Notes under the pieces: model-generated
What the model saw: the letters and a program-made list of their open reading frames with translations, nothing else
What the model was told of the DNA's origin: nothing
Database searches by the model: none
In this document: in pieces, positions 1-8,377 of the stretch
Layout of the letters: each line of letters starts with the position of its first letter
Numbering within the stretch: the first letter of the stretch is position 1
Assembly: GCA_012516575.1 (NCBI GenBank)
Contig: JAAYWS010000071.1
Location: 1-50,411, forward strand
DNA: 50,411 nt
Origin: Actinomycetaceae bacterium
GTDB lineage: Bacteria > Actinomycetota > Actinomycetes > Actinomycetales > Actinomycetaceae
Direction: 5' to 3'
Made by a program: the position numbers and the translations under genes

Positions 1-122
1 GCATCATAAACGTCCCTCCCACATCCAAAAGAGAGGCAACCAGAAGCCTTCCCCCAAGCAGAAGGATCCAATACAACTACACTTTTATCTGTGAAGAGCC
101 CGTTTACACGGGGAACAGCGCC

Positions 123-1454
123 TTACAGTGCGAGCTTATCGGCAACGGCGTCGGCCAGCTTGCTCGCAACTGCGTCCGCCTGCTCTTGTGTTTTCGCTTC
201 GACCATCACACGGACCAAAGGCTCCGTTCCCGAAGGGCGCAACAGAACACGTCCAGTTTCGCCCAGTTCAGCTTCAGCGGCAGCGACTTCTGCTTCCAGT
301 TCGTGTGTGCGCGTCTTGTCAACGTTCGGAACGTTAATCAAAATCTGCGGCAAACGCTCAACAAAGGAAACGGCGTCTTCCAGTGTTCCGCCGCGGCGGA
401 TCATTTCTGAAGCGACCATAATCGCGGTCAGAGTACCGTCGCCAGTGGTGGCGTGATACAGGTTGATTAAGTGACCAGACTGTTCACCGCCCAACACATA
501 GCCACCCGCGAGCATTTCTTCGAGCACATAGCGGTCCCCTACGTTGGTGGTGACCATATTGATATCTGCTTCGCGCATCGCTAGGGAGAGGCCCAAGTTC
601 GACATCACTGTGGAAACTAGTGTGTTCCCCTTCAGCAAGCCCTGTTCTTTCAGTGATACCGCCAGCAGGCCCATAATTTGGTCGCCGTCTACCAGCTCGC
701 CTTTCGCATTAACAGCGAGGCAACGGTCCGCATCGCCGTCGAAAGCAAACCCGAAGTCAGCTTCTGAGGCCACTACCATGGCTTGTAACTGTTCTGGATG
801 GGTCGAACCGCAACGGTAGTTAATATTCTTGCCATCTGGGGAGGCGTTAATAACCGACACGTTAGCACCGAGTTCTTGCAGGGCTGCCGGAGCGACTTTA
901 TATGCGGCACCATTGGCACAATCGAGGATAATGCGCAGACCCTTTAGGTTTTCTCCGGTTTGGATGAGGTGGTCAATGTACACCCGGTCCGATACGATCG
1001 CATTTTCCCGGATATAACCTACGTCGGCACCGATTGGGCGTTCCCATTCTTGGCCGAGGACTTTTGCGATTTCGTCTTCAATCGCATCGTCGAGCTTAAA
1101 GCCGTTTCCGGAGATGAATTTAATACCATTATCGGGCATCGCGTTATGGGAAGCCGAGATCATCACGCCCAGATCGTAATCGCGGGCTGCGGTGAGATAA
1201 GCGATTCCCGGGGTGGGAATCTCGCGTACATGCTCCACGTCCACGCCTGCCGAAGACAGCCCGGCTGCTACCGCGTGGGCAAGCATACCCGAAGACTGCC
1301 GGGTGTCACGGCCTACGATTGCTTTGGGGCGGCGGCCTTTGGCTTCGCACGCTAGAACACGGGCAGCTGCTTCACCCAGTTGGAGCGCAAAAGGTGCAGT
1401 GATTTCTCGGTTCGCAAGCCCCCGAACGCCGTCGGTCCCAAAAAGCCGTGCCAT
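123..1454 (-). CDS. glmM: Phosphoglucosamine mutase GlmM
   Basis: Converts glucosamine-6-phosphate to glucosamine-1-phosphate, the step before UDP-GlcNAc in peptidoglycan precursor synthesis; cytosolic. The 443-residue length is normal for GlmM. The N-terminus MARLFGTDGVRG, the phosphoserine loop ISASHN (Ser102, the same number as in the E. coli enzyme), the metal-binding loop DGDADR (about residue 240) and the C-terminal phosphate-binding RPSGTEP are all present. The ATG at 1454 is preceded by AAGGAG at good spacing. It lies downstream of rplM-rpsI in the same direction, as in many actinobacteria, but a strong terminator (1567-1599) separates them, so it probably has its own promoter. Confidence 0.97.
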   Translation of the reverse strand: MARLFGTDGVRGLANREITAPFALQLGEAAARVLACEAKGRRPKAIVGRDTRQSSGMLAHAVAAGLSSAGVDVEHVREIPTPGIAYLTAARDYDLGVMISASHNAMPDNGIKFISGNGFKLDDAIEDEIAKVLGQEWERPIGADVGYIRENAIVSDRVYIDHLIQTGENLKGLRIILDCANGAAYKVAPAALQELGANVSVINASPDGKNINYRCGSTHPEQLQAMVVASEADFGFAFDGDADRCLAVNAKGELVDGDQIMGLLAVSLKEQGLLKGNTLVSTVMSNLGLSLAMREADINMVTTNVGDRYVLEEMLAGGYVLGGEQSGHLINLYHATTGDGTLTAIMVASEMIRRGGTLEDAVSFVERLPQILINVPNVDKTRTHELEAEVAAAEAELGETGRVLLRPSGTEPLVRVMVEAKTQEQADAVASKLADAVADKLAL

Positions 1455-1566
1455 GGATTCTCCTTAATTCTTCCTACGTATGAACCTCGAGCATACGAGG
1501 GTAACTGTGTAACTCTATTACAGGAAAATGAAAATTAGATCATAAACGCTAAGTGGAGTACATAAT

Positions 1567-1599
1567 AAAAATCCCGCCACGAGTCGTAGCGGGATTTTT
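1567..1599 (-). terminator. Rho-independent terminator of rplM-rpsI
   Basis: A perfect 11-bp inverted repeat (1567-1577 with 1589-1599) has a GC core and AT flanks that give a U-tract on the minus strand. It sits 15 bases after the rpsI stop. The symmetrical T/A flanks mean it could also stop plus-strand readthrough. Confidence 0.85.
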
Positions 1600-1613
1600 G
1601 GCAGTAATAAAGC

Positions 1614-2099
1614 TTAACGCTTCGAGTACTGCGAAGCCTTACGAGCCTTCTTCAGACCAGCCTTCTTCCGTTCAACTGCGCGAGCATCGCGCGTGAGGAA
1701 GCCAGCCTTCTTCAGTGCCGGACGGTTTGCTTCGCGGTCAATTTCATTGAGCGCGCGGGCAACGCCGAGACGCAGAGCGCCGGCCTGACCGGAGGTGCCA
1801 CCACCGTTGATGCGTGCTACGACGTCGAAACGGCCTTCGAGGTCAAGCAGAACGAACGGCGAGTTGGCAAGCTGCTGATGAAGCTTGTTCGGGAAGTAGT
1901 CTTCCAGGGTGCGACCGTTAATGGTCCATGCACCTGTGCCTGGGACTAGACGGACGCGAGCAACGGCCTCCTTGCGGCGGCCAAGGCCGATACCCGGCGC
2001 AGTCAGGGACGCGCCCTGGCCGGTGTTCGGCTCCTCGCTCTTGGATGTGTACGAGCTCAGGTTCTCGAGCTCTTCAGTTTCGACGGTGGTCTCAGCCAC
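1614..2099 (-). CDS. rpsI: 30S ribosomal protein S9
   Basis: Small-subunit protein whose C-terminal tail reaches the P-site tRNA. The S9 core is clear ([19 protein letters not shown] near residue 40, then [29 protein letters not shown]) and the protein ends in the expected basic tail [13 protein letters not shown] roughly 35-residue acidic N-terminal extension is typical of actinobacterial S9. The GTG start at 2099 has AAGGAG ahead of it. It follows rplM by 30 bases and ends at a strong terminator, so the two form one transcription unit. Confidence 0.97.
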   Translation of the reverse strand: MAETTVETEELENLSSYTSKSEEPNTGQGASLTAPGIGLGRRKEAVARVRLVPGTGAWTINGRTLEDYFPNKLHQQLANSPFVLLDLEGRFDVVARINGGGTSGQAGALRLGVARALNEIDREANRPALKKAGFLTRDARAVERKKAGLKKARKASQYSKR

Positions 2100-2129
2100 G
2101 GTACTCCTTAAATCTTTTCCGGACAGTGG

Positions 2130-2573
2130 TTACTGTGCAACCTGCTTGAGCTCATAGGGCTGCGGCTGCTGGGCAGCATGCGGGTGCGAAGCACCGCGGT
2201 AGACCTTGAGCTTGGAGAGCTGCTGACGTCCAAGGGTATTCTTCGGCAGCATGCCAGCGATAGCCTTCTGCACTGCCCTTTCCGGATTAGATTCCAGGAG
2301 TTCAGCATAGGACGTAGCCTTAAGACCACCCACAAAACCGGAGTGGTGGAATGCCATCTTCTGCTCGCGCTTAGCACCGGTCAAGGCAACCTTGTCGGCG
2401 TTAATGATGATGACGAAGTCGCCAACATCAGCGTTCGGAGCGAAGTTTGGCTTGTGCTTCCCACGGAGCAGGATGGCAACCTGAGATGCCAGACGGCCAA
2501 GAACGACGTCGGTGGCGTCAATGACGTACCACTTCTTCTCTACGTCGCCTGGCTTTGGTGTATACGTGCGCAC
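2130..2573 (-). CDS. rplM: 50S ribosomal protein L13
   Basis: Early-assembly large-subunit protein, 147 residues as usual. The N-terminal [17 protein letters not shown], the LGRLAS block and the motif [15 protein letters not shown] are L13 signatures, and the C-terminal [19 protein letters not shown] is also conserved. The start is GTG at 2573 with a GAAGG-type ribosome-binding site. First gene of the rplM-rpsI pair; the 217 bases upstream must hold the promoter. Confidence 0.97.
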   Translation of the reverse strand: MRTYTPKPGDVEKKWYVIDATDVVLGRLASQVAILLRGKHKPNFAPNADVGDFVIIINADKVALTGAKREQKMAFHHSGFVGGLKATSYAELLESNPERAVQKAIAGMLPKNTLGRQQLSKLKVYRGASHPHAAQQPQPYELKQVAQ

Positions 2574-2790
2574 TTGCGTAGCCTTCGTTTCTTCATAGTG
2601 GACGAGGATCTTCGTTCGGCGGACTATGGCTTGTGACCGGCGAGCGACTCATCCCAATGGTTAAGTTAACGGTGCTGGACGTTGTCACGTGATGAGTGGG
2701 ACGGCATCTACGCACAACATGCACAGCGATACACAACTTTAGTGGGATGGGCCTTTAAGGTCAAAGGAAGTTTCGTTGCTGTGGCGAGAT

Positions 2791-3699
2791 TCATGTGTTA
2801 TCTGAGTCGACGACGCCGCGGTACCGGCGTGCGGCAATAGCTTGCGTTTCGTAGTGTTCGGCTACCGGGTAACCCACCTGCTCTAAAGTGAGTGGATGAG
2901 GTGGGGCAACCACAACTTCCCCGTCGCGATTTCGAGCGGCTAAGCGTGCGGCCGGCCAGCTAATTGGACGCGCACCGCGTCCTACTTCTATCAGCGTTCC
3001 CATGAGGGTACGCACTTGGGAATGGCAGAACGCGTCTGCACGAGCGTGACCGATCAGAACGTCGTCGACCCGTTCAAAATAAAGCCGTTGTAACGTGCGG
3101 ACGGTCGATGCACCATCGCGGGGTTTACAAAAAGAAAGAAAATCGTGTTCGCCGAGCAGGTCTTGAGCCGCCGTATTCATTGCCTCAACATCGAGTTCTT
3201 CTGAGAGCCACAGCGTGTCGGTCAAACGCGGATCCCAACGCCGTATCCCGTCTGCAATCCGATAGGAGTACTCCCGCCACAACGCGGAAAAACGGGCGTC
3301 GAATTCAGCTGGTACTTCTTCGGCGCTACGCACAACGACGTCGGAGTATCCACGGGGAAAATTCAGCTCAGGTAGTGCGATGGCCGCCGCTCGGGCGAGA
3401 AGCGAATTGGCCCGCATAACGAGGGATTGGCCCGGGCTGCGGGTGGAACGACCGGGTAAGGACGTCCACGCGGGATACGAAATATCAAAATGCGCAACCT
3501 GGTTGCGGGCGTGCACTCCGGCGTCGGTCCGCCCGGCTACTGTTAACTCAACAGGTTCGCGCAGAATGGTGCTCAGCACGCTTTCAAGCTCGTTTTGAAC
3601 CGTTCGTAGGCCGGGCTGATTCGCCCAACCGTGAAAATGCGCACCAGAATATGTCAGGACAATGCGAACGCGCACCTTATGCGATAGCGTCGAAGTCAT
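2791..3699 (-). CDS. truA: tRNA pseudouridine(38-40) synthase TruA
   Basis: Converts uridines 38-40 in the tRNA anticodon arm to pseudouridine. Seen: the TruA N-terminus RIVLTYSGAHFHGWANQPGLRTVQ, the catalytic-Asp motif GRTDAGVHA, and the C-terminal motif FCHSQVRTLMGTLIEVGRG. The ATG at 3699 gives 302 residues beginning MTSTLSHKVR. A GTG at 3738 would add 13 residues without homology. No Shine-Dalgarno precedes either, so the message may be leaderless. The ATG is nested in a CATG that also holds a possible start of the divergent sugar-kinase gene. An insertion of about 20 residues after the catalytic motif (SLPGRSTRSPGQS region) is typical of actinobacterial TruA. Confidence 0.95.
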   Translation of the reverse strand: MTSTLSHKVRVRIVLTYSGAHFHGWANQPGLRTVQNELESVLSTILREPVELTVAGRTDAGVHARNQVAHFDISYPAWTSLPGRSTRSPGQSLVMRANSLLARAAAIALPELNFPRGYSDVVVRSAEEVPAEFDARFSALWREYSYRIADGIRRWDPRLTDTLWLSEELDVEAMNTAAQDLLGEHDFLSFCKPRDGASTVRTLQRLYFERVDDVLIGHARADAFCHSQVRTLMGTLIEVGRGARPISWPAARLAARNRDGEVVVAPPHPLTLEQVGYPVAEHYETQAIAARRYRGVVDSDNT

Positions 3700-4567
3700 G
3701 ATTGCAGAATCGCACACTCCACGCACATTTCCAAGCACTTCGGATAATATTCACGCGGCGCGTTCCGGCACTTTGGTTGCCGAAGCAACCCGTCGTCCGG
3801 TGACATTGTCCTTTGATTTTGGCGGGTCAAATGTTAAGTCTGCCGTTTTAGACCACGGTGGGCAAACGATCTCTGCGTTTATACAAGAACCTGTCCGCTA
3901 TCCTTTTAGCCCGGCAGATATGCTCGATACGATCGCAGGGCATGCATTAGCGCACGAGGTCGATTTCGATCGCATCACTATCGGGATGCCGGGAGTTATT
4001 CGTGGCGGAAAGGTTGTGACGACGCCGCACTACATCTGCCCGGCGGGTCCAAATACACCGGCTAGTCCGCTCCTTGCCGACCAGTGGCTCGGCTTCGATG
4101 TGCGAATGGCAGTTGAAGAACGTTTCGGGAGCCCTGCCATCGTGCTTAATGATGCCCAGATCGCAGCGGCGGGAGTCACCAGCGGATACGGCGCTGAGCT
4201 CGTCCTCACGTTAGGAACCGGGCTGGGTTGTGCTTTTGTGTATAACGGCCAGTTAACCCCGCATTTAGAAGTGTCCCATGCGCCCGGTCCGGATGGTCGG
4301 ATTTTTGACGATTATATTGGGGAGGCGGAACGTCTGCGGATCGGCGATGAGCGCTGGTCAGAGCAGGTGTTGTCGGCCATTGATGCCCTTGGGCAGGTCT
4401 ACTACTGGGATCGGCTGTATGTGGGCGGCGGAAACTCCTTTAAGCTGACGGATAGCACCCGCAACGAGCTGTTGTCTCGTAGCATGCCATCTGCCGGTAG
4501 TGTCACTTTTTTGCCCTACGAGTCTGGGGCCGTAGGCGGACATAAAGTCTGGGTTATGCAGCAGTAA
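3698..4567 (+). CDS. ROK-family sugar kinase, polyphosphate-glucokinase-like
   Basis: Probably phosphorylates glucose; polyphosphate as donor is inferred from family resemblance only. Seen: the phosphate-1 loop FDFGGSNVKSAV, the catalytic Asp in LNDAQIAAAG, the glycine-rich GTGLGCAFV, and the C-terminal WDRLYVGGGNSF, which closely resembles PpgK proteins. The zinc-binding CxCGxxGC of classical ROK kinases is absent, as in the PpgK branch. The ATG at 3698 gives 289 residues; an ATG at 3662 in frame is also possible. TAGCGT at 3685-3690 lies seven bases before the 3698 ATG, the arrangement of a leaderless promoter. Its 3' end overlaps the convergent ktrA by 14 bases. Confidence 0.85.
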   Translation: MIAESHTPRTFPSTSDNIHAARSGTLVAEATRRPVTLSFDFGGSNVKSAVLDHGGQTISAFIQEPVRYPFSPADMLDTIAGHALAHEVDFDRITIGMPGVIRGGKVVTTPHYICPAGPNTPASPLLADQWLGFDVRMAVEERFGSPAIVLNDAQIAAAGVTSGYGAELVLTLGTGLGCAFVYNGQLTPHLEVSHAPGPDGRIFDDYIGEAERLRIGDERWSEQVLSAIDALGQVYYWDRLYVGGGNSFKLTDSTRNELLSRSMPSAGSVTFLPYESGAVGGHKVWVMQQ

Positions 4568-5333
4568 GCTTCGACAAATCCTGGGGTTTACCGACTACCA
4601 GGACGGTCTGCCCCGTTTTTAATACGGTGCTTCCCCTAGCAGGTTGCCACTGTCCCTCCGCGGAAAGCGTGGCCAAAACAGACAAACTCGTATGCTCTAC
4701 GACTGCTAGATCACGAAGCGTAAAACCAACGTATTTATGCGGAATAGTCATTTTTACTAATGCATACCCGTAGCCAAGCTCAATATAGTCTTCGAACGCT
4801 TGGATAAGTAACCGGGCTGCCCGGCGGGCAATGTCCTTGTTCGGATAAAAGATATGGGCAGGAGCCACCCCGAGCTGTTGCAAAATAGTGCCCTGTTCGT
4901 CGTCGGCAGCCTTCGCCCAAATCTCAATACCGCCGATCTTTGCTAGGGACGAAACAATCAAAACCGAAGCCGCCAAATCGCCCGCAATCGCGACAAAAGC
5001 CTTTGAGAATTCCTCGATCCCGAGATCGTTGAACACCTCAGTTTTCGTAGCATCGGCGCACACAACATGGTCTAAAAACTTTGACGCCGACTGGACTTTT
5101 TGCGGATCCACATCAATGCCAAGGACCTGCACCCCATTGTCCTGAAGTTGCTTGACCAAGGTAGTGCCGAATTGTCCTAGCCCGAATACGACGACGGCGC
5201 GGCGGTCCGGTTTTTGTTTTTTCGTTGCTTTCAGGCGATTTTTAATTTCCGCTTGAGTTCTAGCGGCGGGGTCTTCCGGGAGAGACTGTCCCGCACCCAA
5301 AAAGTCTTTCATAAAAGAAGAAAATGAAGCCAT
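4554..5333 (-). CDS. ktrA: Potassium uptake regulatory subunit KtrA/TrkA (RCK protein)
   Basis: Cytosolic gating ring of a Ktr/Trk potassium transporter; its RCK domains bind nucleotides and often c-di-AMP. Seen: the Rossmann motif VVFGLGQFGTTLVKQL followed by the ribose-binding acid in GIDVD (RCK_N, about residues 45-165), then an RCK_C domain (about 180-255). A variable N-terminal stretch of about 45 residues precedes the fold. The ATG at 5333 (259 residues) has GGAT upstream; a TTG at 5345 overlapping the ktrB stop is possible. It is translationally close to ktrB, so the two form a KtrAB operon. Confidence 0.92.
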   Translation of the reverse strand: MASFSSFMKDFLGAGQSLPEDPAARTQAEIKNRLKATKKQKPDRRAVVVFGLGQFGTTLVKQLQDNGVQVLGIDVDPQKVQSASKFLDHVVCADATKTEVFNDLGIEEFSKAFVAIAGDLAASVLIVSSLAKIGGIEIWAKAADDEQGTILQQLGVAPAHIFYPNKDIARRAARLLIQAFEDYIELGYGYALVKMTIPHKYVGFTLRDLAVVEHTSLSVLATLSAEGQWQPARGSTVLKTGQTVLVVGKPQDLSKLTAA

Positions 5334-5337
5334 GATT

Positions 5338-6696
5338 TTATCCAATCAACGGTTTATCTATTGGTAAGGCGTAAGAATCCTTTTTCTTACGGAGCACGAG
5401 GGCAGTAGCGACCGTAACCGGTCCGACTCTGCCCACCATCATTAAAAAAGTCAGAATTAGCTGTGCGCTAATAGGAAGTGTTGGCGTAATACCTGTGGTC
5501 AGACCAACCGTTCCTAAAGCTGACGTGACCTCAAATAGCACACGGCCAAGTTCTAGACCGCTTTGCGTCCGAATAATGAATGTGGCAACGAGAATCGTTG
5601 ACGTTGAAATTCCAACGACGGTCATTGCTTGCGAGATGGAACGCTGATCCAGCTGCCAACCCAGGGCATTCGTGTATTGAGAGCCGCGTAGTTCGCGAAG
5701 GACAACAAAGAAAACCACCAGCATGGTAGTGGTTTTAATACCGCCAGCGGTTCCTGCCGGTGAGCCGCCAATAAACATCAGGAAGTCAGTTGCAGCCCAA
5801 GTTTCTGAATGTTGGACCGCAATATCAATGCTATTGAAGCCAGCTGTACGTGGGGAGACCGCCGAGAAATAGGCGTTGAGTATTTTAATGGGAACCGGCA
5901 TATTGCCCAAGGTTGCGGGGTTATTCCACTCCAGAGCTCCGATAACAGTCGTACCCCCAATTATTAATGATGCCGTGCCAACGAGAACCATGCGGGCGGT
6001 CAGTCGTAGTTTGCGCCACTGGAAGCGATGCCTTCTCAACGCGATAACAACAGGGAATCCAAGACCGCCACCGATGATCAAAAAACTAATCGGGAGCAAA
6101 ATAAAGGGGTCGTGTGAAAAGCCGATGAGATTGTCGCTGTACGGGGCAAAGCCTGCATTATTAAAGGCTGAGACAGCTAGGAAAGCGCCTTCCCAAGTGG
6201 CACTGGTAAGCCCTTTACCAAGGTAGAGCAGGCGGATTGTGAGCAGGATAAACCCGGCTAGTTGCATAGCGAAGGAAAACTTCACCGCCCCAACAATTAC
6301 ACGTTTTGCTTCTCCCCCGCTGACTCCGAAAGCATAGGAACTCAGTTCTCTACGGCCAAGGCCGAGATTATTGGTTAAGGCCAGCACGATGAAGCTAATC
6401 ATGGTCATCGAGCCGAGCCCACCGAGCTCGAACAGCATCATTAGCACAAACTGACCGAAAGTGGTCCAATAAGTTGCAGTATCGACAATGATCAACCCGG
6501 TCACCGACGTCGCGGACATCGCGGTGAAAAAGGCAACGGATAGTGGAGCGCCCGTCCCTATCTGTGGACCTGCGCTAACCGACGCCCAACCGGGATCTCC
6601 GGTAGAAGAAACGGGCAACATCAACAAAAAAGTACCAATGGCAACGGTTAGCAAAAAGGAAACCGTTAATAAGCCTGCGAGCTTAGATATCCTCAC
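5338..6696 (-). CDS. ktrB: Potassium transporter membrane subunit KtrB/TrkH
   Basis: Ion-translocating subunit of a Trk/Ktr/HKT-type potassium transporter with four pore repeats. The 452 residues are strongly hydrophobic, and the selectivity-filter glycines can be seen in FTAMSATSVTGL, AFNNAGFA, SAVSPRTAGFNS and TSALGTVGLTTG. The conserved GGSPAGTAGGIKTTT segment between pores three and four is present. The start is GTG at 6696 with no ribosome-binding site but a -10-like TATACT exactly seven bases upstream, which suggests leaderless translation. ktrA follows with stop/start regions almost touching. Confidence 0.94.
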   Translation of the reverse strand: MRISKLAGLLTVSFLLTVAIGTFLLMLPVSSTGDPGWASVSAGPQIGTGAPLSVAFFTAMSATSVTGLIIVDTATYWTTFGQFVLMMLFELGGLGSMTMISFIVLALTNNLGLGRRELSSYAFGVSGGEAKRVIVGAVKFSFAMQLAGFILLTIRLLYLGKGLTSATWEGAFLAVSAFNNAGFAPYSDNLIGFSHDPFILLPISFLIIGGGLGFPVVIALRRHRFQWRKLRLTARMVLVGTASLIIGGTTVIGALEWNNPATLGNMPVPIKILNAYFSAVSPRTAGFNSIDIAVQHSETWAATDFLMFIGGSPAGTAGGIKTTTMLVVFFVVLRELRGSQYTNALGWQLDQRSISQAMTVVGISTSTILVATFIIRTQSGLELGRVLFEVTSALGTVGLTTGITPTLPISAQLILTFLMMVGRVGPVTVATALVLRKKKDSYALPIDKPLIG

Positions 6697-6703
6697 CAGT
6701 GAA

Positions 6704-6731
6704 AGTATAGACCTGTTCGCTAGGAATACAA
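6704..6731 (-). promoter_or_regulatory. Promoter of ktrBA, leaderless type
   Basis: On the minus strand TTGTAT (6731-6726), a 16-base spacer and TATACT (6709-6704) form a plausible sigma-70-type promoter. Seven bases separate the -10 from the GTG start at 6696, so transcription would begin at or next to the start codon. This spacing is the established signature of leaderless genes in actinobacteria; the promoter itself is inferred. Confidence 0.55.
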
Positions 6732-6732
6732 G

Positions 6733-6784
6733 ACCCGCTTAAGTGGGTAATTTCCGCTTGTGAATTACGGAAAGGCGGGTTTTT
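6733..6784 (+). terminator. Two-tier hairpin with T-run upstream of ktrB
   Basis: Outer arms ACCCGC (6733-6738) and GCGGGT (6775-6780) enclose inner arms TTTCCG (6751-6756) and CGGAAA (6768-6773), followed by a run of T on the plus strand. It has terminator form in the plus direction, but no plus-strand gene lies upstream. It may block antisense transcription from the IS side or be a remnant. Confidence 0.4.
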
Positions 6785-6854
6785 ACTGCGGCGCAGGCAC
6801 CGACACTACGGCGCAGGCACCGCCACTGCGTCGCAGGCACCGACACTGCGTCGA
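6785..6854. repeat. 20-bp tandem repeat, 3.5 copies
   Basis: The unit ACTGCGGCGCAGGCACCGAC occurs at 6785-6804, 6805-6824 (two differences) and 6825-6844 (one difference), with a half copy at 6845-6854. It is noncoding, between the ktrB promoter and the IS element, and directly abuts a long palindrome. Confidence 0.9.
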
Positions 6855-6856
6855 AA

Positions 6857-6912
6857 TTCTAGATAATCGCTGCATCGTGCGCTATACGGCACGATAGTCC
6901 GATTTTCTAGAA
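6857..6912. repeat. Interrupted palindrome next to the IS element
   Basis: The outer arms 6857-6869 and 6900-6912 (around TTCTAGA) match in 12 of 13 positions. The inner arms ATCGTGC (6874-6880) and GCACGAT (6889-6895) match perfectly around an 8-base centre. It could be an operator, a recombination site or part of an older element; nothing in the sequence decides this. Confidence 0.75.
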
Positions 6913-6940
6913 ATTCGAATCACTAGGTGGCTGCATCCGA

Positions 6941-6966
6941 GGGTTAAAGGCCAAAAAGTGTGTCTG
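6941..6966 (+). repeat. IS left terminal inverted repeat
   Basis: 26 bp, identical to the reverse complement of 8227-8252; identity ends abruptly at base 27. Confidence 0.92.
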
Positions 6967-7033
6967 TGATTAGGGTTTTTCGCTGTTGTGATGCCTAAAG
7001 GTCGAGAATTGTTATTCCTGCTAGTAATAATTT

Positions 7034-8194
7034 ATGGCTTCACACTCTTATCAATGGTCGTGTGTTATATGCGGCGGGGTATTAAAAAAGAATGGTAAAA
7101 CCAGTGCAGGTAAGACCCGGTATCGGTGTAAGAACTGCGGGGCTTCCTCAGTAGCCACCAGGCAAGGAGCTTCCCGTCAGGCTCAGATGAACCTGTTTAT
7201 TTCATGGATCCTGGGGGCAGGGTCGCGGGCAGAGAAAAACATCACCCGTACCCAGCGTCGGTCCTTGTCGTGGTGCTGGAACGTCGAGGTTCCTCAACCT
7301 GAGGTGACCGGCGAGGTGTATACAACGCTCATGGTTGATGGCACCTATTTACAGGGCTGGTGTTTAATCGTGGTCTACAACGGAACCCACGTTGTGGGAT
7401 GGCAATGGGCCGATAAGGAAACAAAAGCCGCTTACATGCAGGCTTTATCACGTTTCCCGCCACCCGATATCGTCGTTATTGATGGCCATCGTGGTGCTTT
7501 TAAAGCAGTCAAAGAACTCTGGCCACACGCACTGATACAACGGTGTTTCTTTCATATTAAGAATCGTGTACGGCAGTTGATCACCACCCGTCCTCGTACC
7601 GAATGCGGGATCGAGATCAACCTGCTCACGAAAACACTGATGAAAATTAGTGATCCTGTTCAGGCAGCCGCATGGCTGGTCCAGTACTTCCAGTGGGAAA
7701 CCCGCTGGGGTGACTTCCTCAAAGAACGCACCTATGCTGGCAAACGCCAACGCTGCCTGCATGACACGAGGAAGTGGTGGTGGACCCACCGTGACCTACG
7801 AGCAGTACGAGGCATGTACCGGGCCATGATCAAACACGAGACCCTGTTTTCCTACCTCACCCCGTTAACCACTGACCCGTCAGCAACAGTCCTACCACGG
7901 ACAACATCACCTTTAGAAGGCGGGATAAACGCCGGGATCAAAAACCTTCTCCAGCATCACCGCGGACTATCAGTAGACCACGCCCGCCGGGCTGTTGACT
8001 GGTATTTAAACTCAAAAACCGAACACCCCATCGACCCGGCCAGCTTGATCAAACCAGAACACTACACACCAAACACTGTTAAACCAGCCCCACTACAAGA
8101 GCCTGACGGCCCACCCGAATACGACGATGCTGTCAACCCAGCCGCACCATGGGAAGACGGAGTCTGGATCAGAAAAGGCTGGGCCGGACGCTGA
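7034..8194 (+). CDS. IS1249-family transposase
   Basis: A DDE-type (Mutator/IS256 superfamily) transposase of 386 residues, full length. The N-terminal zinc ribbon has cysteines 10, 13, 32 and 35 (CVICGG…CKNCG). The catalytic core shows the first Asp in MVDGTYLQGW, the second in VVIDGHRGAF with the following QRCFFHIKNR (the C…H signature of the Mutator group), and the Glu in TSPLEGGINAGIKN followed by a basic helix. No frameshift or premature stop is seen, so it could be active. It lies between perfect terminal repeats with a leader of about 90 bases. Confidence 0.95.
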   Translation: MASHSYQWSCVICGGVLKKNGKTSAGKTRYRCKNCGASSVATRQGASRQAQMNLFISWILGAGSRAEKNITRTQRRSLSWCWNVEVPQPEVTGEVYTTLMVDGTYLQGWCLIVVYNGTHVVGWQWADKETKAAYMQALSRFPPPDIVVIDGHRGAFKAVKELWPHALIQRCFFHIKNRVRQLITTRPRTECGIEINLLTKTLMKISDPVQAAAWLVQYFQWETRWGDFLKERTYAGKRQRCLHDTRKWWWTHRDLRAVRGMYRAMIKHETLFSYLTPLTTDPSATVLPRTTSPLEGGINAGIKNLLQHHRGLSVDHARRAVDWYLNSKTEHPIDPASLIKPEHYTPNTVKPAPLQEPDGPPEYDDAVNPAAPWEDGVWIRKGWAGR

Positions 8195-8226
8195 CGAGCC
8201 TAAAACAAGCCACGACACGCCCGGCC

Positions 8227-8252
8227 CAGACACACTTTTTGGCCTTTAACCC
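8227..8252 (-). repeat. IS right terminal inverted repeat
   Basis: Perfect inverted copy of 6941-6966. A close relative of its outer 20 bases recurs as a tandem array at 14595-14650. Confidence 0.92.
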
Positions 8253-8301
8253 ATTAAAGCGCATTAAAAAATGGCCTCGAAACAATTCGAAGCCATTCGC
8301 T

Positions 8302-8377
8302 TGGTGGAGCCTAGGGGACTCGAACCCCTAACCCCCTGCTTGCAAAGCAGGTGCGCTACCAATTGCGCCAAGGCCCC
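8302..8377 (-). tRNA. tRNA-Ala (anticodon TGC)
   Basis: 76 nt including an encoded CCA (8302-8304). Acceptor stem GGGGCCT pairs with AGGCTCC, the anticodon stem-loop is CCTGC-TTTGCAA-GCAGG with anticodon TGC, and the T-arm reads AGGGGTTCGAGTCCCCT. It is the second tRNA of the conserved gyrA-tRNA-Ile-tRNA-Ala block, separated from tRNA-Ile by a small gene. Confidence 0.97.

Larger units (their letters stand above)
6941..8252 (+). mobile_element. IS1249-type insertion sequence (IS256 family)
   Basis: A complete 1,312-bp element: perfect 26-bp terminal inverted repeats at 6941-6966 and 8227-8252 (outer end GGGTTAAAGGCCAAAAAGTG) surround one full transposase gene. The size and a transposase with an N-terminal zinc ribbon fit the IS1249 group. 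No direct target duplication of 8-9 bp is visible in the flanks (…GCATCCGA and ATTAAAGC…), so the insertion may be old, rearranged or of a type that leaves none. It sits between ktrB and tRNA-Ala. Confidence 0.9.

Noticed and set aside
99..112. Short CCCG/CGGG hairpin after glmM as a terminator
   Set aside because: Only four pairs and no T-run.
2574..2790. L13-type ribosomal leader before rplM
   Set aside because: No convincing conserved stem near the ribosome-binding site could be found by eye.
6785..6854. CRISPR array
   Set aside because: The 20-bp units are directly adjacent without spacers; no cas genes are present anywhere in the window.
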